A DNA stretch of 64,000 nt from Colius striatus (GCF_028858725.1 NC_084769.1:9921501-9985500), one strand, 5' to 3'. Shown: positions 47,601 to 62,600, numbered from the stretch's first letter. Translations and numbers: made by a program. Notes: generated from the letters alone by a model not told the origin.

Positions 47601-50600
47601 AGAAATGAGCAGATCACAAACTTGCCCTGACTATGAACACTGCCAACAAGGTACATCTCCTCTACAAAGCCAGCTGCTGTCCAAAGCAACAGGGCATCTC
47701 TCCTAATGTAACTGACCAGGGCCAGTAGGTTTAGCATTGCTAAAACATCTAGGAACTAGATTCTTGTGAAGAGATAAGGCCCTATTACTGTCCTTTAATA
47801 AATTGCTTCCCTTATGCACCACCATAAGGAATCTCTTGACACATTCAAAAACCAACCTGCTCTGTCCTGGGGAAGTCTCATAGGTATCTGTAATCACACT
47901 GAAAGGCTCGTTCACAAGTTACGTGCTCTTGGCAACAAGTATGTCTGATTTCTCCTTCGGCCTCTTTTATGATGCAGTTACAATATGATGGGCTTTGAAA
48001 GCAAATATTTCTGTTCAGGTGTAAGGTCTTCAAAGTTGTGCAGAAAACAATTGAAGTGGATGTACTTTAAGAGTGAGTTGTGAAACTCCCTAGTCCAATC
48101 CCCCTGCCAGAGCAGGTCCACTTAGAGTAGGTCACACAGGAACTCATCCAGGTGGGTCTTGAACGTATCCAGAGAAGGAGACTCCACAACCCATCTGGGC
48201 AGCCTGTTCCAGTGCTCCCTCACCTGAACAGGGAAGTTTTTTCCTTTTATTTATTTGGAACCTCTTATGTTCCAGCTTGTACCCATTGCCCCTTGTCCTA
48301 TCATTGCCCATCACTGAGAACAGCCTGGCTCCATCCTCCTGACACCCACCCTTTACATATTTTAAAACATTAATAAGAACCTCAACCTCTCAGTTTGCTT
48401 TCACTCCTTGCATTTTCTGTGCAGTTACTCATTTCTGTGTAACAGAGGACAAGACAGAAAAAAATCCCACTGAACTCCTGTGCAGTTTCAATGTGGGGCA
48501 GTTGCTTGCTGCAGCAATTAAAATAATGTCATTCTTCCAAAAGAAAAATGTAATTACCTCCCAGCTCATCTTCACTAGTCAGAACTGCACTGTTGTAAAG
48601 TATTTTCATAATCTCATGAATATGTTGGCATATGAAAATGTAAGAGTGAAACAATGCAACAGCTGCAAGTTAGTAACTACCTGTTGTACATAAATATGCT
48701 TGACTTGGAGCAGCTGCTGGGCCTCATGTTTTCATTGCCCCAAGGCCACTTAACAGAAGTCCACCAAAGCTGTGCTTTTATAAAATAGCCCCCAAATGTC
48801 ACCAGAAGCAGTTTTGCCTTCTGCTCATTCACAAAACCCTTTTCACTTGCTGGGACAAGACACTCATCAGCAAGGCTGACCCTTTGTAAATCAGGTTAAA
48901 ACCAATAAAACCAATTCCACAAGGTGTCAGGTGAGCACTGCAGCAGGGACAAAGGAAGGTGATGGCTGGGCCTCTGAGGTGCTGCTGACCCTCTTCTCAG
49001 CAGAAGGCAGCTGCAGTCAGCTCCTGCTGCCTGAGAAATTGAATCTGAGAGGCAGATCTGACTGCGCCCACGCAATCCCAATGCAAGAACTCTCACTGAC
49101 TGCAGGAACATCCAGCAGTCCAAGCACTGCCAACAATAAAGCTAGGGGCATAAGCTTACTGTCAGGAGAGAGGTGTTACACCTCTGTTCTACTCCATTCA
49201 TTGACATTTTAGTGGTGAGAAGTTTCTTACAAATGTGAAAAGAAATAACACTTGTTAGTTGCTTGCTTAATTTGCACCTCACATGGATTTCTCCATATAG
49301 CTGTTACCCAAGAGGCTTTTCTGAAATGATTCCCAGGTTCTAATAAAGAGAGTGAGAAGAGTCTCAGACCTTCATTCGATTCTGTTTGATGCCTTCTACA
49401 ATCTGCTCCATCTGCCGTAAAAACTGCTCCCGAGAACCAGAAGATGCCATTGCTCTGGAAAGAATAAAAAGATATCAGCTGACAGGGATGTGTCTCATCT
49501 ACAGTTGTCTTCCTTATGTGCCCATGTCCAAGAATTCACATTGCTTAGTGTTCTATGTAAAAATCAGTCTTCTTAATCACTGATTTTAGGTAGCAGTGCA
49601 GCTCTTCAGCTGGTATAAACTATCAAAGAGATGGGAACAGAGGCTAGAGAGCTGATCAAAAGTGCTCTCCCTGCCAGCTCAAGTCTGTTCCTTTCTCTCA
49701 TGTGTTGTACAGTAATAAATTGCTATTAAGTAACCAAAAGCACAAACTAAAGAAAACCTGCTGTTGTGTACATTAACAAGGTGAATGGAAGACTGGGAGA
49801 TCAGTGAATAAATCAATCATTTCACACCCTAATAGGGAAAGCCCAGAAATAATTTTGGACTGGCAACATATCAAACAGATTAAGAAAAATAACAACAACA
49901 AAAAAATATAATCCCCTCTTCACAGCCACCCAACAACAACAAAAAGAAACCCCAATCCAAATCCCAGTGTAAGTTTTCTACTGACTGGACAGAATCAAAA
50001 GGATCTCATCATTGAGCAAAACAGATCTACAATCCCTGATGCAAAGGAAAACATCTGACATACTTAAACCTCATTTTTTGTTGTAATTAAAGGGACACGA
50101 GTGTATAGAAGCAAGTAAAGAGATAATTACTCTGGGGGGATGGGAGAAAGCTCAGCAATTCACAGCAAAATTATAAAAAGATAAGAGGAAGAATAGTTTA
50201 AAATTGTGGAATGGCCATCTCCTCCTCCACAACTCTCATGAACTGTCCTGCTGTGATAAAATTTCATCCTGGCCTTTGTTATTCTGAAGTGAAAAAAATC
50301 AGCAAAAAATAAATGCTGCCTGCAACACAGACTGATATTTGACTTCAAGTTCCAAGGAAGCCAAGATTTTACCTACAAACTTCACATTATATTCAAAACC
50401 TTTAAATAGAGAGTTAGTTTATAACATACATGTATGAAATATGTCAGAGTCTAATGTTTTGTACATGCTGTAATAACCACTACTTCACAAAATGGAGAAA
50501 AACGTTTCAATGAAAGCCAGGAAAATTAGGACAGGACTATTTCTTTCCCTAACTGCGACAAAGCCAGGTATTAAAAACATATGTTGACTATAAAAGTTAA

Positions 50601-53600
50601 GTAAATCCAAGTCTGTAATTTCCCAAACATTGGCTTAAACAGAATTTAAAAACCCCATTTTATAGAAGTTTATGTTCTAACAAATTTTTAGTTTCTATAA
50701 CTTGTGCCCACTCCCATTTTTTTCCAACCAACCGTACTGCTCGCTGCAATTACGAAGAGAAAAAGGTCCATTACTTACTGATGAAAGTTGTCATGAATAG
50801 AATTCAGTAAGTTAACCTGTGAATTAGAAAAATAAGAAAATATACATATATCCTTTCCAGTGTGATTTTTCATAGGCAATAAAATGAAATTTAGTTTAAA
50901 AAATTTACTACATAGTTATTTCCCTGGCAAGCAGCCAGCTGTGTGGAAAGCACCATCATCTTTCTCTCAGATGAGGAACCACAATCCTTTTGCATTCATA
51001 AAATCTATCCCAATGGAAGGGCCACAGAAAGTAAAAGCAAGTCTTGGACCACAGTTGAGGTTTTTGATGTTACTGACACTTGGTTTTACCCCTGAGAAGT
51101 CTCCTCCAGACTGAAGCGATGAGGTAAATGGTGTGTACATGTGTTCAACATGTGTTGAAACCTGACATACAACTAACTTACTGGTGCTCATCCCATGTTC
51201 AGCTGTGACAGAACACAAGCTTTTGCTGTGGCTATGGTAGGTTCACATAATTAGGCTGCCGCGTCCTGCACTTGGGCCACAATGACCCCATTCAGTGCTA
51301 CAGGCTTGGGGCTGTGTGACTGGAATGCTGTCCACTGGAAAAGGATCTGGGGGTGTTAATTGACAAGAGTCTGAACATGAGCCAGCAGTGTGCCCAGGTG
51401 GCCAAGAAGGGCAATGGCATCCTGGCCTGTATCAGAAATAATGTGACCAGCAGGGCCAGGACAGTGATTGTCTCCCTGTACTCAGCACTGGTGAGGCTGC
51501 ACCTTGAATGCTGTGTTCAGTTCTGTGCCCCTCACTACAAGAGCGACACTGAGGTGTCGAGAGACAGGCAACAAAGCTGGAGAAGGGTCTGGAGCACAAG
51601 TCTGATGAGGAGCAGCTGAGGGAGCTTAGGGTGTTTAGCCTAGAGAAGAGGAGGCTGAGGAGAGACATGATCACTCTCTACAGATACCTGAAAGGAGGCT
51701 GTAGGGAGGTGGGGGTCAGTCTCTTCTCCCAAGTAATGAGCTATAGGACAAGAGGAAAAGGCCTCAAATTGCTCTAGGGAAGGTTTAGATTGTAGATTAG
51801 GAAGAACTTTTTCACTGAAGGTTGTTAGACACTGTCCCAGGCTGCCCAGGGAGGTGGTAGCGTAACAATTCCTAGAGATACATAAAAGCCACAGTAAGAT
51901 GAAGTGCTGAGGGACATGATTTAGTGGTGGGCTTGGCAGTGTGAGGTAAGTGATGATCTTAAAGGTCTTTTCCAATCATAATTATTCTATGACAAAGCAG
52001 AACTGTTTCACTTGGGCATATCCCTGACTATGTTTACATGTCTAACAGAATAGCAAATGAAGAAATATTATTTTAAAATAAGAATAACCACCCCCGCAAA
52101 GAGACCCAGAAAAAGCCCCAGGCAATCACTGCCCAAACAAAAGAAACCCAGACTTTATCAACAGTATTGAAGGTGACAGCTTTGAAGGTATTGGCAGCAT
52201 AGCTTTACCATGAAGCTGCAACTCAACTCATCACCCTAAGCAAAGGATTGCCTTGGGGAAACAAACCAACCCAAACTATAAAGCAACACAAAACCTGCAA
52301 TTCTGCCTCTGAGACTGGAGCCACTATCCCCACATGGTAAAGACTCACCAAGCAGTGCAGCAACAGTAGGTGAATTTCTGCACTGCTCTCATCCTGCAGA
52401 TGAGGTTTTCATGCTTCCCAACAGCCACACACCATTACTTGCTTTGCCTATATGTATTTTACAGGCTGTTTAAAGGTGCCATTCTGTACTTTTTAGAAGT
52501 TCCCTTCACACACATGGCTTCTCATGTAAGATTCTAACTCTGCACTGAATCAAGATGAAAATAGAGATTTACAACACTTTCTTCCTACCAGTATAGGCTC
52601 TCCCAGCTAATTAAGCTCCATATTGACTATTCTCATAGAATCATTTGGCCTTCTGTGTAACCACCTTTGATTTTTTTTTTCCCTTCCTTTCTATTTATTG
52701 CCAAGAGCAATGAAATTCACCAAGTAGCAATAAATGTGGTTCTCTCTCTCTGCTTTGAATGCTTCTTGCAAATCTCCTGTGGTTAAACCTTCCAGGCAGT
52801 TTCTCCTTTTGATGAATATTTGAGAGTGCTCAGTACTAAACAAACCAAAGTGCTGCAAACAGAACACATTTGCCCCACTGCTATGGAAAGCTAAATTTAA
52901 TCTTCCTAAATCTAAACCCTTCCATCTGAATGAGATAGTGATAAGCACACAGATGGCAGAATCTACAGTTGTTCCTGACCTTACCTTGAAACATTCAAGC
53001 AAACTCTGACCAGACTCCAAAGCAGCTCAGAGGCTTAAGAACTCCTGTTACTCAGAGGGAACAAACTATTGCACGACTCATCAATATTTGCCGAGTCCAC
53101 AACCCTGCCTCAAGTTAATTCCAACAAGTATGTGTTTAGGAATGTAATTACAGTTTATACTGCAAAGCACTGAGGTCATGAAAAGCAATACTGTACAAAG
53201 TACTGATGTGTTCCATCACAAACAGGAAAATCAGTGCATAAACTCCAAAAGTCTGACATGAACAAATTAATTTAAGAGCATTTTTAAAATTAGTCTTTCA
53301 CAAACTCTTATTAAAATACCATACCATTACCATTTAATGGTAATATGGTAATGGTAATACCATTACCATAAAATACCATACCAATACCATTTCCACAGAG
53401 ACCTCTTCTGTCAGAACTATAACCTTCACAGCCCAAATTCCACTGTAGAACAATTCCTGCTATTGTCATTTTAAAGCAGTTAGGAAAATCTTTTATGAAA
53501 CGGTTGGTTTGGGGAAAAGGAGTGGGGGAAATAAAAGACAAGAAAGAGCACAAGCCTATTGCAGAAATGTCTGAGAGGCATAGATGCCAAAGGCTTCTTT

Positions 53601-56600
53601 TATACATTACAATATTTGCTTTCTGAAATATTGTCTCCAGTATTAAAAGCAGCATAAAGAACCCTATATTATACATTTAACAAAGTTAAGATTGCACCAT
53701 AAGACATTCAGACCTCTCTCGTGACTGACATCAAGCTAAAAGAAACACATGATCTACTTATTTGTCTTGTGAAATTATATGCATGTAAGTCAAGCTTAGA
53801 ACAGAAAAGAAACCAAAAAGAACTCCCCAAACCAACCAACCCTCTCTGCAAAGGCATTCAAATATATTGGCAAGAGTATTCCCAATTTCTACAACCATGA
53901 AATTCACCTGTTCTGTATTGGTGGCTGGTTTTTATGTGCTCATTTAAAAAACCTCTTTTTAAACTTGCAAGCTTGTCCTCAAAATAAATAAAAAATGAAT
54001 CTGTATTAACCTCTAACCTGAGGGAGAAATTACATTCTGTAACTGCTACTTGGTGTATGTAGTATTTGAAATCTGGTATATTGTTATCTGCAACTTGCTT
54101 TATATTATGAATACATGTCACCATTTGGAATAAGAAAATGAACCCAATGAAAGACCACAGGAAAAACAAACCATGTGGAAATGATCTGACAGATTTAGGT
54201 AAGGCATTTGCTAGGACCACTGGCAGCCATTAAACCACCCACTCTTGCACAGGGATGCAAGATTTACAGCTTGGGTTCCCAAATGTTCTGTGTGTAACTG
54301 ACATGACATGGCATCATCACTGGTGGTTTGTAACAAGCTGATGTTTTGAATACTTTCAAGGGAGTATCTTAATGGTATCTTCAGGAGATGAAAGGTAAGT
54401 TATATCACTAATTCCAAGATAATTTACTTGAGGATCTGCAGGATTGTCTTCTGCTAAACTGAAACCTCTCCCAGAAACTAGGTATTTCTAGATCACGTGT
54501 AGGTAGATCTGCTTTAGCTGGGGAGTTGGACTAGATGATCTCTAAAGATCCCTTCTAACCTGTACCATTCTATGATGATGATTCTATGAACATGTCAATC
54601 ATCACTGTAAGTTGAAGTTTGGGAAGATCCTGCTTTGCATCAATCATAGAGCTAACTCAAAATACATACATATAAAACTATACACACCTTACCCCCAATA
54701 ATAAAAGCCACAAGGCTCTAATTCAGCACAGGACTTGAGATGCTTTTTACACATATTATTTATGTGTGTTGATAAATCACACAGTAACAGAAGTTAAAGA
54801 TTATTGTGATGCAGCTTGGATTCTGACAACATTCATAGAGCAGGACAATACTTTTCTGCAAAAGAAAAGGCCATGACACTGCAGTCATGCCTTTAAATAT
54901 TTCTGTCAGGGTAAACTGGGGAAAGGTAAAGTTTAGAATGGTAGTGTGAAACAGTATTCTGGGTTGGGGTTGGTTTTTTTTTTTCATCTTCCTGTCCTCC
55001 AGAAAAATCTCCAAGAAGCCAAGTCTTCTGTTTGCTATAGGAAAAACATACTATTATCTCTTGAGTATATCTCGCAGTAAGTTCTGCACAGAAGTAGAAG
55101 ATGGATGAGTTTTCCATCAGACTCGCACTGAGCACTTTTTAAGGTCATCAAAATAGAAGCAAGTAAACTGTACTTGGTTACTGTAGAACTCAGTAAGGGA
55201 ATCAGGAAGGGGTGAACTTGTTTTTTTCCCCCCACAGTTCACATGCTCTTGCAGATGTCCAACGTTATGCTATCCTGAAGGGTTGCTGTTTGTCCAATGT
55301 TCCTCCTGCTCCCTCAACTACTCCTCCTCACAGTTTTACCAGGGGTGCAGGACTCACAGCATCGGTTAACTGTTGGAAAATATTCTTTCAGCAAGCAACT
55401 GTCAGGATCACACCCACTCTAAAGGACCTACATAAATTAATGACTTGTCTGCACTGAAACACTGAAAACTGTCTGGCACATGTATTAGAATCAGCTGCTT
55501 AAGGGAAGGAAATGGTTCCTCATCTTCAAACACAGGAGAGAAAGTGTCCTTATGTAGAATTTTGAGTGCTGCTTGTCTCACAATCTAAACAAAGATATTT
55601 AAGTAACACAAAACTAACTAATGTGTTCCTATTTGATTAGGATAAAGAGAGAAGCCTGAAGTATTGAAACATTACATATTTTAAAAGTAATATCATAATT
55701 TGTATCAAGTCTTGACTTCACCTTTACTAAAGTCATGTCCTTGTCAATAAAAAAAAATACATAAATCACTCGATTAAGTCATCCCAAGAAAAAGGTGAAC
55801 TCTATATAGTAGGGAGAGACAAAAATCATGTCATTTTCATGAAAACTACTCTTCTGATCCTGATCCAGTAAAACCACCAGTGACTTTGGGATAGGCAGGC
55901 TCTGATGTTGCTGAGAGCAGATGGAATTTGCTCTCCACTGTTACTTGCTGTAACATTAGTTCATAATTAATTATTTACCCAAAAAAAGAGGAAAAGAGTG
56001 GAATCTGGTCCTGTGATAACAAGAGAGAGAGATTTGCTAATGAACTGTTACTCATGTTTTGTGAACCCAGTGAGCAGTTTAAAAATGCTGTACTCAAAGC
56101 ACTTCTTTTACATCACTGGCCATTTCCCCTTCAATATTAAAAAGATTCTTATGAATCAGTTGTTTCCTTTTTACTTACAAAGACTGTTAACTCTGCTCTC
56201 ACACAAATGAATATGGTAAAACCAAATAAAAACTCTTTTATCTCCTTCTCCATAGACTTTTAGAATATTTAGAAAACAGTCATAACATTTTCTTACCTCC
56301 TTTTCCAAATATACTTTCTTATCATCCAGTGTATTATAAAGAGTAAAGAACTGCTTCGTTTCTTTGTGAGTTGCCGAGACTGCAAACAACAACAAAAAAA
56401 GGGTAGAATAATAACAGAGCATGAGGTGAAATGGCATCTGTAAAAATACTTTGTAGGCTTTATATATTATTCTTTCCACTATCAATAATGGAACACACTC
56501 TTTAATACATTCTGGAAGAATATTCCCTCTGCATGTAAATCTCCAGCAGGGCTTGCAGCTATCAGATTTTATGAGAACAACAGAGCTCAGTGTTTAAATT

Positions 56601-59600
56601 AAGCCTCAACTGCTGACAGTCCTTTACGCGAACATATGTTGGCACTATCTGCTGTGCTTCCTTGCCACTGTCTGCTCATCCTTCCTTCAAAAGCTTTTCC
56701 CTTAAATCATATAGGCTGCTGTGCTGCTGACAGTTGCCCTGGCACATCTTGCCTGTGGTGGCAGAGATGCAGAGGCTCAGCTGAGGCAGGTAGGAAACAG
56801 ATAATCCCAGAGTACTCTGTGGAAAAAGATATACTCCTACGTTTCAGCCTCCACATATGCAAGATGTCCAAAAAAAGCTTTTAGTGTTTTAAAGCCTTTT
56901 TTCCTCTCCTTACAATTTATTTGTGCTGATAGAATTAAAGAATACTGTCTTTTCAAATAATACTTTCTGGTGTGGATGACTGTAGATGTTGGTCATAGGC
57001 CCATGGGGAAGGTATGGGTCAGGCATGCATTCCCTCTGGGCCTGTAAGGTGATGACTGAGACTCAAATCTGTCAAGTGTTCATCTATTCCCCAGTTCTTC
57101 AGTGCCCAAGGAAACTCAAGGTATTTGTGATTCCCAAGTAAAGATCTCAACAGAGAAGGGCAGTTAGCAAAAATTATTATGGTTCATATATTGAACACTG
57201 TCTAGAATTCTGAACCTGGAGAACAACATATGGGTTAAGAAAAGATAAACCTGAGTGAAATCATGTTCATCACATTAATTCTAAAGGCTAACATGTTGCC
57301 ATCTTTAAACAAAATAGCAATGGGCTTGGCAGTGTGAGGTTAGTGGTTGGACTCAATGATCTTAAAGGTCTTTTCCAACCAAAATGATTACATGAAAAGC
57401 TTCACTGAACCTTTGAATGAAACCATTTACATTTCCTCCCACCTCACAGCATCATCAAATAGCCACACTGTAAAAGAAATTCCAACTTTTGATTTGTACA
57501 GTTCCATTCTCCAGCTGAAGCCTGAAGGTGAATGCTTTAGCGACAGAAACCCAGCAGTGGCCACTTTTGCAGCAGCAAGACACTGGGGACCAAAGAGCTC
57601 CCTCACTGCCACAGACTGACCACATGCTTGGCACACGCTGTGGCCTTGAGGAACATACTGGGTACTGGGAGCCTGAAAGCATCCTGGGATCCAGGAAAGC
57701 CTGGGGTAGGTTGACGAATTAGTAGGGGCTGTTCAGCATGTTCCACAAAGATTTTCCAACTACTGAAACCAAGCTGCTCCTTAAAAAACTGCCCAACCAC
57801 AGGGCTCGCCAACAGGCTTGCTTCAAGGGTACTCTCCTTATTAGTTTGGCTTTTGCAGGACTGCTGCCAAATGGGAGAGGCTTTTCTCAAACTGTTTCCT
57901 TTGTGCATCTCTTTCCTTTCTTACAGCAGCTCTGGGAGTCACACATCTTTCATGAATGGATTCCACATACCAAGTCAGAGAAAAACTTTTCAGGATTCCT
58001 ATTGGGTTAGGAGGTTGTACCAGCTTAGGGGCACAAATCAGAGCCCATGTAAGACAGACAAAGAAAGAAGAAGAAGGAGGAGACAACTGGCTCATTGATT
58101 CTCTTGAAACCACAACTTTATGTATTCAATAAAGGGATTAAGTTAGGTCAAAAATAAAAGTCAGAATATTGGAACTGAAAAGTATTCTAGTACAGAATCA
58201 CAAATCACTGGGGTGGGAAAGCATCACTGAAGACTGTCTTGTCCCACGCCCCTTGGATCAAAGTTCAAAGAAACAGGTTTTCTAGTAACTTTGAAGGTCA
58301 CCTAAATTTGGCTAAATTAAAATCTACTTCAAAACACCACAATTCACGGGAAGACCTGCTGGAGATTTTCAGCATGTTTTTCCAAAAGCCTACTCTGTGC
58401 AACGCAGGTTCCCAGCCACGACTGTGCACTGCGTTATCCTAAGTTACCACACAGCTTTTGTACTATACAAAACAAAGTCTCATAAAATTCAAAGTTTCTT
58501 AAATCTACATCCAAAACTGCACAAGTCTCTTCAACCTTAATCTTTCTATACTTCAGATATAAATGCCAACCACATCTTCTGAGCAGGTAGATGCTCTGAC
58601 CATAGGTTGTCTGAATTGTCTCAGATGTGACAAACAATCTGTAGAAAATTTAATGCAAGACAACAAAGTTGCTTTTATAGCTGGACTTGATTAAATAAAC
58701 TTTATGGTACATAAAAAGCAGTAGAGGGAGGAGGAAGTACTGGATTTGTACTCTCTAAAGAAACACATCTACTTCGTGCATGGAGTTAGACAAGACACAT
58801 GGAAGACGGCACACAACCCTCCTCAGGCAAGGGATTTGAATCAAAACTAGGTAACAATTTTCAAACTGCTCAACCATCAAGAGGTTGGTTCACACACATA
58901 TTTAATAAATGCAGAAAATCTTTAAAATTAGCTAGTTCTTCTTTATGGGAACCTATTTTAGCTTATACTGGAACACCATCTACGTTAAACATACACCAAT
59001 AACTGGCCTGTTATCACTTTAATGGAAAAACTTCTACATCTTATCCAGTTTGTATGGATAAATCCACACCCTTCCAAAAAGTCAACCGAGTACATTTCTC
59101 CATTTTATAACGTCTTAGCATAAAAAAAACAAAGGCAATTTGTACTCTGATCATACAAGATATTGCAGGACAGTTATAAATCATGAACGAAGGAGAATAA
59201 TCCCTTCAAGAACTTGCTTTGACTTCATAGTTCTTGACATAGTTTGGTTCAGAACCAGATCTCTCAAGTTAATGAAAACAATCCAATGTTAAAAGCTATT
59301 AATTAATTAAACAAGCATGACTCACATTTACAGCAACCTCATTTGTAAATGTGAGTTAGGAACTTCTTAAACACACTGGTCATTAACGTAAATGACTGGA
59401 CCTGTTGCAGACAAAACTTAATCCAGAGGTACCGCACATCAAGTTTCACCCTTAGGAATATTCTTATAGGCAGCTCTGTGGAGAGAGACCTGGGAGTGCT
59501 GGTTGGCAGCAAACCAAAACTGAGCCAGCAATGTGCCCTCATGGCTAAGAAGGCCAAAGGCATCCAGCGGTGTATTAAGAAGAGTGTGAGGAGCAGGTGG

Positions 59601-62600
59601 AGGGAGGTTCTCTTCCTCCTACTCTGCCCTGGTGAGGCCTCAGCTGGAGTCCTGTGTCCAGTTCTGGGCTCCCCAGCTCAAGAGGGACAGAGAACTGCTG
59701 GAGAGAGTCCAGCACACGGCCACCAAGATGAACAGGGAACTGGAGCATCTGACAAAGAAAGGCTTCAAGAGTTGGGGCTGTTTAGCCTGGAGAAGACTGA
59801 GGAGGGATCTTATGAATTGCATATATATTGTATAAATACCCAAAGGAAATGTGATGAGAGGATGGGGCCAATCTTTTTTTCCATAGTGCCCAGTGACAGG
59901 ACAAGAGGTAACAGGCACAAGCTGGAACACAGGAAATTCTACGTGAACATGGGAAGAAACTTCTTTCCTGTTGAGGTGAGGGATCCCTGGCACAGGCTGC
60001 CCAGGGATGGAACGGAATCTCTTTCTCTGAAGGTTTCCAAACCCACCTGGATGTGTTTTTGTGTGACCTGATTGAGGTGAACCTGCTTTAGTAGAGGGTT
60101 GGAATGAATGATCTCAATAGGTCCCTTCCAACCCTGACCATTCTGTGATTCAACTTCTAAAACATAAGATCTATAACATGAATACCAAGTGACCCTTAAA
60201 ATACTACAAAATTAGCGAGTGCTGTTGTTACACGCCATATGCTCAAAATGTAATTGCCCTCCTTCCAGGGCTTTAGTCCTCAGCAGGATGCTCCTGCTTG
60301 ATATACATACCCTGACTGTAAAGTTCAATAAATCTCTTCTGATACTGTGTTAGCTCAGCTCGGCTGGGTACTTCATCAATCTTGCGTTGTAAAATGGCTA
60401 TTTCTCTGTTTCTTCGTGCCTGAATAGAAAGTTAGGAGGGGAGAAAACAAAGCCTCTTCTTGTTCTATTCTTAAAACGGATGAAGTTCCCCCCCAGCAAC
60501 ATTTTGTTACTAAATAATTAATTTAAGAGCAAAACAAACAGTACACATTGGCTGAGGCTCAATTGATTTGTGACAAGAAAACTTTTAAAGTAGAACAATG
60601 AAAAGAAGTATTAGAAGTTACAAGGTAAGAAAATAATGTCAGTAGTTTTGTGCATTTAGAAAGAGTTACTCACCAGTAAGAGTCGGATCTTTTGAAGTTT
60701 CTCTTTCTCAGTTTTGTACTGCTGTTCTATGATCTTATTTGGCTCCTAGGATTTGAGAACCCAAAACAATTGGGAATTACAAGAGCATATGAGAGCTGCA
60801 GTGCAAAAATGTGCTGACTGGGCTTGTTTTCTGTATTTTTCTATTTCCATCTAACGGCCCCCACAATGACACCAACATTTGCTGTTACTGTTTTTAACAA
60901 TGATTCACGATCTGAATTAACTGACATTTTACTGTGAACAAGTGCATTTTCCTAGCTTTTAAGCCTTTGATGTTTCAGCTTTTAAGATTTGTCGACTTTT
61001 TCTACTACTTTGCAACAGTCACACTTAAAGACATGTATCAGAAATTGTTCATCCTGCTTGTCTGAGTTGTTTATACTTTGATTAAGTGGTAGAGTTAAGG
61101 ATAAACATGGCCCAGGACAGAAGAGAAACCCTCTGATGTATATTTTCAATTTCCTGGGTCGTGGACTTTAAGATGATTTTTCAGATGATATTTTTTCTTT
61201 GAATTTCCGATTTCAGTTTACATTTTATCTTGTTCATGCTGTGCTCAGAAGGACACCTGCATCACCAAACCTGCAATCTGTATCATTCCAGAGGCAGAGA
61301 TATATCAAATGTGTACCCACTGAAAACACAAGCCATTCAAGCTTTTCCTCTTCTGTTCATTCATTATTCATTGCCATCAGGCTGGATGCACTTGTGTTAA
61401 AGACTAACCTCTGACAGCTGCTCACGGCATGTAATGTACTGAGCCACTAAAAACTTGTGTTTTCATTCCTCAAAGAAATCCACTTTTAAGAAAAAAACAA
61501 CTAAAATAATCATGCTTTCTGGGAAAGACTTGCTTTTGTCAGAGATATGCACTGGTCTTAACGTCCAGAGATTCTTCTCTGGTGCTACAAAGAAAGAGGT
61601 AAAAGCCACAGAAGCGTCTATGAGTAAGCCCCATGGATTCTGCACAAATAATGAAGAGCACCAGAGGTATTTTCAGGCTACTATATTGCTATGACTGTTA
61701 GCCTGAACTGTGGCTTTACCAGTGGGGAAGAAGAGAATTTTTCACACTGCAACAGATACTTAAATGTTTACAAGAATGTCACAAAAGTCAGAAGGACCTA
61801 AATCAAGATTTTAAAACATACATTGAAAGTACAAACTTGCTGTTACCTCTTCCTCCTCATTTTCCAATGCCTCAGCTTTCAAGCACTCAATGTTTTGTTG
61901 GAGTCTCTCCATTTCTTCCTTTAATACAAAACAACAAAAAAGTGTTAACTGAGGCTTGTCCTTTTCACAAGGGAGATTAAGAAGCTTGACTACACACACC
62001 TTTAACAAAAATCGAAGAGCTGACCACACACTTTAAATTTGGAAGATTAAACAGCATTCCCTGTTTCAAGGCAAGGCATCCATTATTACTCATCACCTAC
62101 AACTGTCTGCTTCTATCAAACACAGGAAAAGAATTATTTATTGCTTGCAAATATACTACATCTAGCCAAGTCATCTAATGAGTGACATGGAAAATGAAAC
62201 TGCGGAAGCAAAGGAATATCACAAAAGCAACAGAATGACAAGGAAACACAACATACAGCATTTCTAAAAATAAACAAATGTAACATTACTTGCAAGGTAG
62301 TTTCCATTACAATCCTTCAGAGTTTTCCAAAGGAGTATGGATGGGAAAATGAGGTTCCTATGCTCAGTCTATGCCTCAGAGCACTATTTCTTTTTACTTC
62401 TTTGCATTCTATTAAATCCCATCCACTACTGTTTAAATAGAAGAAAATGAAAACAATTATCTCGGATCATATTTCCAGCCAGTCCATAAACACAGCAGCA
62501 ACGGAGAGCAAAACACAACAATTAAGCAGTAAAACTGAAATGTGCTCTGAAAACTGCCATAGCTTGTAACATTTCCTAGTACATCCCAGCCTTGTTTCTT

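Larger units (their letters stand above)
50817..56296 (-). other. CCDC93: CCDC93 intron (5.5 kb)
   Basis: Carries CR1 copies at 51257-51993 and 54495-54590 and a palindromic ACCATT/GGTAAT cluster at 53315-53390. No nested gene or small RNA recognised. Confidence 0.8.
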
